A stretch of 64,000 nucleotides of DNA from Gymnothorax reevesii (Eukaryota > Chordata > Actinopteri > Anguilliformes > Muraenidae), in NCBI GenBank assembly GCA_029721435.1, contig CM056580.1, positions 73,743,367-73,807,366 on the forward strand. The letters run 5' to 3'. Under the pieces are notes generated by a model. It made no database searches and was not told the DNA's origin. It worked only from the letters and a program-made list of their open reading frames with translations. Made by a program: the position numbers and the translations under genes. Every line of letters starts with the position of its first letter. The first letter of the stretch is position 1. Shown piece after piece: positions 57,001 through 64,000 of the stretch.

Positions 57001-59694
57001 AACAGGAAAGCATTGTAATCATTCATTAAATCTGTCGAACATCTCAACACTAGTAAAGAGAGATATTGAAAATATATAAAATTCAGATTAAAGGTAAAAT
57101 CTGCCACTTAGCTAAATATTTGTAACATCCTCGAGAAGTGCAAGAAGAAATATCATGTTTTTGCTGCAATTATATGCACATCAAAATACAATGAATTTTA
57201 GCTTTATGTTGATCTATTATTTTTAATACTATCAACTGACATTTTTAAATTTCCTGCTATTGCATCACAGGCAAAGCGAAACTGTTGTATTTTCCATTAG
57301 AGGTCCTTGTGCAGGACATTATCATTTTACATTCAAGCTGTACGGATTCTAAACAATGCATTCAAAATTGAAGCGTCAGAAAGACAAAGCTGTATATTGT
57401 AATCAGGCGGGCCACTGCTTGGAGATCAAATTTGAAAAGACTGTGTGGACTCAACAGTAATGAGAAAATACAAGATCTTTTTGTTATCACATTTTATAAT
57501 GGTGTGATATGGACAACGGTAAGTCATAAAATCAATGCAGCAAAACAAGCAGAAGGTAGGAAAAAAAATTCCAGGTGAGCACTGTCTGTACCATATGGTT
57601 TTTCTATTACTGTTTTCCGTCTTTAAGTGCTATCTTTAAAACTGGCACAAACTTGTTGGCCTTGTAGAGTTCCTGTCTGCCTTGTGTGACAGACTTATTG
57701 TTTACTTTCATAAATACTGTATGGTAAACCAATGGATCTACAGCAGAACAGGAAATTGCATATTTTTGATGTGCTAAGCAAAGAAATGATTATTTTCATC
57801 GATATGGATTCTGCTGCATTACATTTGTATTAATCAATGTTGCAGCCCGTTGGTTCAGTTCATGAAAAGTGGACTGAACCCCAGCCAGACATCACTAGTT
57901 ATTCCAGATGATTTTTCACATCCCTTTAAGAAGGGAAAAATAAACTTTTAAGAGGAAATACTTGGTTGGGCTGTATGTGTAGCACTTGGACAGAAATGCA
58001 AGGATATACTTACATTTTCTGATCAAAACTAATGCGGTGAAAAATGTGGATTTGTACATCATCTGAATATGAGAGTCAGTGTTCGAGTGCTCAGTGCATC
58101 TTTTAGGCATTTTATAACTTGCGAAAGGTGTTGTTTAGTGAAGAAGATATTCTCCAATCACAGGGGCAAAAATAATTATGCTTTATCTTATAATACAAAC
58201 TTTTCACATTTGCCTTTCAAATTATATGTATTCTTAAGGAATACATCACAACTGTGAGGGATGGCTAAAAAGAAAAGCAGTTTCCCATTTGTTCTGATAG
58301 GCTGTACAAAGACTTTTAAAGTGATAATTCATATTACACATTCATATCCATAAGCTAGTGCATGTATGCAAATACTCATCCATTGTTGAACTGATAACTT
58401 GGCATAAAATAGAGGCAAAATCTTGTCTGTTACATGTTTAAATATTGTCTGGAATGGCATTCTATTTCCAGCATATATATTTCAAAAACAAGGAGGCATT
58501 TTCTCTGCCTACTGCTGTCAGCTGGAGTGCTGTACCACTGGTGTTTCATAAGCGGTGTCACACAAAATGTGTTACATTTGCTCTTGGAGAAAATCCGTCC
58601 AAATCTTCAAGCTTCAGACTCTGCCAAGTATGAGTGATGATGCTTTCAATTGTCAGACACTGAAAACAGAAGAAGCAATGAATATTAGCCATAGATTAGA
58701 GTAGAAGATTATTTGAAACAGTGACGTTCTTATATCTAATTCTCAAGGACCACAGAGAGCGAGCTAAGCTTGAGCCGGAGTTTTGATTGTTTTTGCTGTG
58801 ACAATTCTCGTCTATCGGAGGATGATAGCTTTAGAGTGACATCACGGCTTGACTCGCCGGTATTAGTCTTAATACCTCCATAAATTACGGATCGCTGCGC
58901 TGTTCATTGTTTCATGTTTTGACCATAGTCAATTGTTCCAGAGTAGATCAGCATTTCATGGGAGATTCCAAGACCTTAATCCCAAAAACTGACCTTTCAC
59001 TTAACTTCTCCCATAAGTTGGTTCAAAGCCAGAAAAAAGATGATTTAATATTTTAGGACAATGTCACTTATATATTCTGCATCTTCTTGTTGCAACGCAT
59101 CAGTGTAGTTACATCATACTTGCGATGAGAGAAATATTCAAACCCAGGATGCCTTGTTTTTATAGCCACAGTATTACATCACATGGAAATGTATAGATCT
59201 TGCACATGATTTTATACACATTTCCCTGTAATTCAGCAGTATATTTTTCGGATTGTTGGAATCTGTGGGATCGCCATTATATTTGAAAATATCGGTGGTT
59301 GACAGCACGACAACTTGGTGATGATATTAATAGCGTCATAAGTGAAGAGATGAAAGCATCAAGAAGTCTTCGTTGCTTCAAAGTTGATAATTGCCTCATG
59401 CTGCTTGGACCCCATAGTTGCCGGTGACGGCAGTATTTTTGTTTGTTTATGGTGCACACCCGAACGGGTAAAAGTGATCGTGGTCATCCCAGCTGTAATT
59501 TGCAGTGAAGATTCCTGGAGCCCAGAGTAGTTCTCTTGCTGATTTTTTACATTTTTTGGAGCCCATATCCTTTCCTGTTCTGCTTCCACAAAGCCAAACG
59601 GTGAACTTTGCCTATGGGGAGAATACTGTTTTTTTCAGGTACATACCCTTTTGTCTAGTTTGAGAACAAACATTGAGATTGCACCATGTTGTCA
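54029..59694. other. Repeat-poor intergenic DNA upstream of npy4r
   Basis: Across 5.7 kb I recognise no transposon ends, SINE heads or exons, in contrast to the dense repeats before it. Short open frames lack motifs. The stretch may hold regulatory DNA of the neighbouring receptor gene, but nothing in the sequence alone shows this. Confidence 0.4.
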
Positions 59695-60032
59695 CTTCCC
59701 TAGTTACCTTCGCCAGCGACTTCGCTGTATTTATTTGTTTGTGTGTCTGTCTGTCTGTCTGTGTGTATGTATGTGTATCGAATAACTCAAAAAGTACCAA
59801 ACGGAATTTCATAAAATTTGGTGGGTTGATTTGGCATGACCTGAGGATCAATCAATTAGATTTTGGGAGTGATCGGGTCAAAGGTCAAGGTCAAGGCCAC
59901 GAAAAGGTCAAAACCGACTTTCGGCCATATCTCGGTCAATTTTTATCCGATCGGCATGAAACCAACGCCAGTGGCGAGGGATTCAGTGGCGTCGGCGAAG
60001 GTATGCGCTCTACCGAGTGCCCGTTCTAGTTA
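59695..60032 (+). repeat. Interspersed repeat with TCTG run and Helitron-like end
   Basis: Starts CTAGTTACCTTCGCCAGCGA and has a TGTCTGTCTGTCTGTC microsatellite (59744-59760). Then come AACTCAAAAAGTACCAAACG, GGTCAAGGTCAAGGCCACG and CATATCTCGGTCAATTTTT. The right end reads GGCGAAGGTATGCGCTCTACCGAGTGCCCGTTCTAGT. A GCGCTC-TACC-GAGTGC hairpin followed by CTAGT recalls a Helitron 3' end, while ACCTTCGCC / GGCGAAGGT also gives inverted ends. A non-autonomous transposon is clear; the superfamily is uncertain. Confidence 0.5.
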
Positions 60033-61763
60033 TTAATGTGTTGGTTTGGCAGTCTGTTTGTCAGCTTGTTTATGAAAGATTTGTTTTTCATGAAACTTTG
60101 TGGGAGGGTGCAGCATAAGCCGGTGAAGCAACCTTTAAATTTAGTAGCAAATTCAAATCCCGGGCAGATCAACAAATAATGTTTTACTTTCATTAACATT
60201 GCAAGATATGGCATTTGGATAAGGCAGAATAAATGCCATATATCTTAAAATCCAGTAGATGGTAGTAAAGTTCAATAGTGACAAAAAAATCAATGTAGAA
60301 ATACATTGATTGTGCTTGTCGATTTGTGGATTATAAAAGAGTGGACTATCAGTGTGGAGTACTGCGCTTGCTGAGCGCCCCAATTTCCATCATTTTGGCT
60401 CTGCATCCCACAATAATTACTCTGACATAAAAGACAGTTCCATCGGCAGCCAAACATGCCTGCATTTCATTATGCTTTACTTATGAGGTGAAATGCTTCA
60501 GAAGATGAACGGTGCCAGCCCTTTTCCTTATACTTCTCTACCCATTACTCTAGTGCAAGCTGATATTTGTCTTTTCTATCCCACAGGATGTTTTTCCGGA
60601 GCTGTAAAGGCTTTTAAAAAGATTTTTTTTGGCAAACTTTGAAGTCTTTTCTTCATTGTTGATATTGACACAGATGTGCTTACCTCCAGGAGGGCGCTCA
60701 TCTAAAATAACAATAACTTTGTCGATGTCCAAATATTTGTCCATCTGACCATATGCCAATGAGGACCCTGATATAAATGAGTTAAATGATCAGCCCCTGT
60801 CAATGTCAGCTGTGTGTTGAGCATTTTAGCACATAATAATGCTGCACATTAGCATTCTTTGAAATGAGTCACAAACAAGTACTACCGGATCGAGAGGCAC
60901 TTTAAAAAAGCAATACTTCATTGATTAATGTTATTCAAAGTGTGTGTTCTTTGAATATGTGATTGATTGTGTTAATTCATGCATTATAAATTGCTCTGTT
61001 TCTGTCATTTCATTGAAATTGATAGTGATTACTAAGCCATCCATCATGACTGATGTGTCTGGCAATCCTGGTGGCGCAGTGATGATATTGAGCTATCTCT
61101 CAATCCTCCATGGAGGAATGGTATTTTGTTTTAACCTTGATCACCTAATGCTAGAATGAACATGAACTATGAAACTTGGAACATGAAACTGTTAAAACCA
61201 TAAATGCTGTCCTGGCCCCAGGAACACAACAACAATGGTTGATTTGTAATGCAGAATGCTATAACATTGCATCATCTGAATGAATAAGTAATTATAGCAA
61301 AACTGATATGCGCATTCTCAGAGTTTTTAGACCTGCTGGTAGAAGATGAAACAAACAGTCCTTGAGAATAATTTATTCAAAAATACTTTGTGTTCTTTTC
61401 TTTAGGGAGCACTTTAAAAAATAAATATGGCTTTTTACCACAAAAGAACAGAATTGACAGCAGCCATCCTCAGGTGTTTTTGAGTCCACATTTACAGACA
61501 GGGAAGCACAGGCAGCAGTCATATTCTCAAAATATTAGCAGTATTCTAATGTGTCACGGATGCCACTTCGGTCACTGAACTTCAGGAAGATCTTGCAGGA
61601 AAAGATCCTGTTAACTGACAGATCAGCTTTATCTATTTATTTTTTTACCTTATGACAAATTCAGTCAGTGTTATATGTCCCTTGATCATTTTTTGTGATT
61701 CATGAATGTTTTGCAGTTTTCTTCATTGTAACCTCCTCTTTTCTCATTTTTAATTTTTCATAG
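60033..61763. other. Upstream/intron DNA ending in a splice acceptor
   Basis: No transposon or exon recognised. The last 30 bases (CCTCTTTTCTCATTTTTAATTTTTCATAG) form a pyrimidine tract and AG, a plausible acceptor for the npy4r coding exon. The 89-aa or shorter open frames show no domain. Confidence 0.5.
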
Positions 61764-61895
61764 GAAAGGACACCTGCGATCTGGAGGCCACATACCAAGG
61801 GAACTATGAGATATCCAGCTTACTAACAATGTTTTCCTAGGCAAGTGTGCTTACTCCATTCAGATTTAAGTCAACGGCCGTCTGATATCAGTGTA
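61764..61895 (+). promoter_or_regulatory. npy4r: npy4r 5' UTR with two short upstream ORFs
   Basis: If the exon begins after the acceptor AG at 61762-61763, the 132-base leader holds two small ORFs: ATG 61806 to TAA 61826 (six codons, MRYPAY) and ATG 61829 to TAG 61840 (three codons, MFS). Both end before the main ATG at 61896. Such short ORFs commonly reduce translation of the main frame. The exon boundary is predicted, not proven. Confidence 0.45.
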
Positions 61896-63002
61896 ATGAA
61901 TGTGTCACATGCGAATAACAGTAGCAGGGCATTATGGGGTGAAATGCCATGGGAGGTTCTGGACCAGTGCCCAACCTCAGTGAGTGGCACCACATTCCTG
62001 ATCATTGCCTACAGTGCCGTGATTGCTGTGGGCCTCATGGGAAACACCTGTCTGGTCTTTGTCATATCGCGACAGAAGGAGATGAGAAACGTAACCAACA
62101 TCTTCATCGCCAACCTGTCCTGCTCTGACATCCTCATGAGCATCGTGTGCCTACCTGTCACAGTCATCTACACCCTGATGGACAGATGGATCCTGGGTGA
62201 GGCCTTGTGCAAGGCGACGCCCTTCGTCCAGTGCATGTCTGTCACCGTTTCTATCTTTTCTCTGGTACTCATCGCCCTAGAGCGCTACCAGCTCATCCTC
62301 CATCCAACAGGCTGGAAGCCAATGGTTGGCCACTCCTACTTAGCAGTGGCTGTCATCTGGGTGGTGGCCTGCTTTATCTCCATGCCCTTTCTCTCCTTCC
62401 ACGTCCTCACCAATGCCCCCTTCCAAAACCTCACCATCCCTTTCAACCCCTTCACCGATCATTTTATCTGCATGGAGAGATGGCCCTCTATTGGAAACCG
62501 GCTGGCCTACACCACTTCCCTCCTGCTTTTCCAGTACTGCTTGCCCCTGATACTCATCCTGCTCTGCTACCTCCGCATCTTTTTGCGGCTGCGTCGTCGG
62601 AAAGACATGGTGGACCGGGCTCGGGAGGCCAGAAAGAGAACCAAGGGCTCCCATAGGATCAACATCATGCTGGCCTCCATCGTAGTGGTCTTTGCCCTCT
62701 GCTGGCTTCCACTTAATGTCTTCAATACAGTGTTTGACTGGAACTACGAGGCTATCTCCATGTGTCAGCACGACTTCATCTTCTCCGCCTGCCACCTCAC
62801 AGCCATGGCCTCCACTTGTGTCAACCCCATCATCTACGGCTTCCTCAACAACAATTTCCAGAAGGAGCTGAAGGCCACTCTGCAGCGCTGCCGCTGCTGG
62901 GGGGCACCGGAGAATTATGAAAGCTTCCCACTGTCCACCGTTAGCACTGAAGTCACTAAGGTGTCTTCACTGAGCAATGGGTCTATTAGTGTGAATACCT
63001 AA
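61896..63002 (+). CDS. npy4r: Neuropeptide Y receptor Y4 (pancreatic polypeptide/PYY receptor)
   Basis: Plasma-membrane class A G-protein-coupled receptor of 368 aa for NPY-family peptides; family members couple to Gi. The ATG at 61896 gives [10 protein letters not shown]; the 17 upstream codons in frame have no ATG. Visible marks: N-glycosylation sites N2, N7, N8 and N178; TM1 with GN (49-50); TM2 NLSCSD (D78); C105-C192 disulfide pair; TM3 ERY (129-131); TM5 P217; TM6 CWLP (269-272) with acidic D281 after it, as in NPY receptors; TM7 NPIIY (310-314); C-tail cysteines 332/334 for palmitoylation. Y4-like wording includes [40 protein letters not shown] and the tail [20 protein letters not shown]. 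No coding intron, as usual. A Y1 or Yb assignment fits the tail less well. Confidence 0.92.
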   Translation: MNVSHANNSSRALWGEMPWEVLDQCPTSVSGTTFLIIAYSAVIAVGLMGNTCLVFVISRQKEMRNVTNIFIANLSCSDILMSIVCLPVTVIYTLMDRWILGEALCKATPFVQCMSVTVSIFSLVLIALERYQLILHPTGWKPMVGHSYLAVAVIWVVACFISMPFLSFHVLTNAPFQNLTIPFNPFTDHFICMERWPSIGNRLAYTTSLLLFQYCLPLILILLCYLRIFLRLRRRKDMVDRAREARKRTKGSHRINIMLASIVVVFALCWLPLNVFNTVFDWNYEAISMCQHDFIFSACHLTAMASTCVNPIIYGFLNNNFQKELKATLQRCRCWGAPENYESFPLSTVSTEVTKVSSLSNGSISVNT

Positions 63003-64000
63003 TTGAAAGATGGTGAGATAAATCTATCGAGAGGTAGAGAGTATGACAGTGCGGGGGAGGGTGCGAGAGACAAATGGGGAAACCGCTGTTGAGACCGGGA
63101 ACCATCTTGCACAGACTTAGTCTTGAGCTCTGGATTATGGTACCTATTGCACTTTGATAAGGAGGCATCTTGATGCATCAGTCACTCACCATTGTTGATT
63201 CCTTATGAAGAGACTCGCCTTTCTAAAAGCTAAAACTGTCACCTGCTCATGTAAAGATTCAGCTGTACCCATCCTGCTGGACATTTTTTTCTGGTTGGTA
63301 AATTGAGGTGCTTATTGCTTTACGAATGTGTGGTTTTAATCTTTGTTGTTTCCAAAATTAGTGTTCAGCCTCATTATCTGGGAGTGAAATCTAGGCTAGC
63401 TGCTGAGTGTTAAGGTGCATTTTGGGAAATTTTCCGTGTTCATGATGTGCCCCACAATTCAGTCCAATCTAGTTCAGTTTGTAACTGATGTGTGAAAGGA
63501 GGAAGCTTGGACAATGATGGATGGATCATGCCAGCCATCTAATGGATTGACTGCCTCTGGAAATGGGCTCTCTCGCATAGCATTATTTTCTATTTGTTAT
63601 TTCTGTTAAATTTGTGGTGTTAGCCATTCAGGCAATGGTAAAATACCTTATATATTGACAAACAGCTTCACTCGCTGTTTATTTCTATGGCACTGTTGTT
63701 TGCTTGACATACTTTTATAAAATGTGTAATCCATTCCAGAAAACATACCAAAAAAAAAAAAAAAAAAATTGCCACACTAAGTTTCAAAATGCAATTGTAT
63801 TTTTGATCCCAATGTCAGATGATGGATTTCCAACCTTGCCTTCTCTCAAGCAGCCAATGATAATTTATAATTATTGTACACCTTCAAACGTGACACTTTA
63901 GCTGAAGACCTATTATTAATAATAATTGAAGGTCATTTCAAATGGTACTGAGAGCATAGACACTGAGAAGATTCAATTCTTTTCTGCTCAACAATGTGTA
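63003..64000 (+). other. npy4r 3' UTR / downstream DNA
   Basis: No second gene. An A-run lies at 63750-63768. I see no canonical AATAAA in this stretch, so the polyadenylation site is either non-canonical or beyond the window. Confidence 0.4.

Noticed and set aside
60550..60759. 69-aa minus-strand frame (KVIVILDERPPGGKH)
   Set aside because: Reads somewhat protein-like but has no recognisable family, splice sites or neighbours; not supported.
61845..61895. Extending the npy4r protein upstream to 61845 (17 extra residues)
   Set aside because: The codon at 61845 is GTG, and no ATG occurs in frame before 61896. The ATG at 61896 gives an N-terminus with glycosylation sites and a normal length.
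62207..62656. 149-aa plus-strand frame inside npy4r
   Set aside because: Alternate-frame shadow of the receptor gene; no start context or domain.
62340..62795. 151-aa minus-strand open frame opposite npy4r
   Set aside because: It is the antisense shadow of the GC-rich receptor coding region; composition follows the codons of the + strand and no domain is visible.
1..64000. CRISPR arrays, bacterial operons, rRNA or functional tRNA genes
   Set aside because: No regularly spaced short repeats with unique spacers, no ribosomal RNA wording, and the only tRNA-like pieces are degenerate SINE heads.

Overview
The window reads as nuclear DNA of a ray-finned fish (teleost type). The coding region of its one clear host gene is intronless and reads as a fish-type neuropeptide Y receptor. 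The rest is AT-rich and crowded with Tc1/mariner, hAT and PIF-Harbinger-like DNA transposons, tRNA-derived SINE pieces and microsatellites, as is usual for fish. I cannot name the species. There is no operon structure and no bacterial-type gene.

Host gene: a complete seven-transmembrane receptor on the + strand at 61896-63002 (368 aa), best called neuropeptide Y receptor Y4 (npy4r, the pancreatic polypeptide/PYY receptor). A good splice acceptor lies just upstream (AG at 61762-61763), so at least one non-coding 5' exon is expected. A CpG-containing stretch ending in a consensus donor at 44940/44941 is a speculative candidate. The 20 kb before the gene (54-61.7 kb) is notably poor in recognisable transposons.

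Mobile DNA, left to right: an internally deleted Tc1-like element (1268-2093); tRNA-like SINE heads (2.6-2.95 kb); a 943-bp foldback element with two 440-bp arms (3239-4181); an internally deleted hAT element with a perfect 8-bp target duplication (4339-5139); a Tc1/mariner element with an uninterrupted DD34E transposase frame (5212-6793); a Tc1-derived MITE (11815-12352); decayed Tc1 copies at 15.7, 17.9-19.2, 26.2-26.9, 28.25-29.83, 29.9-30.4, 31.6-32.4, 36.26-37.76, 48.2-50.7, 51.7-52.1 and 53.3-54.0 kb; two frameshifted exon-like relics of unnamed fish transposon-associated proteins (10.1 and 25.7-25.9 kb); and a 152-bp tandem repeat (34.2-34.6 kb).

The most elaborate region is 39595-43590. 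A unit of about 490-500 bp occurs three times (direct, direct, inverted). The last two copies lie inside a large inverted repeat of about 775 bp per arm. Three later insertions can be dissected to the base: a solo LTR (TSD GGTTT), a PIF-Harbinger-like MITE (TSD TTA) and a TA-flanked MITE. A second nested site at 48.2-50.7 kb holds a hAT MITE, a Tc1 copy and, inside the Tc1 copy, a SINE/LINE-tail insertion with an inverted 5' end. Apart from npy4r and the intact Tc1 transposase, I see no convincing protein-coding gene; other open frames are short shadows or relics.
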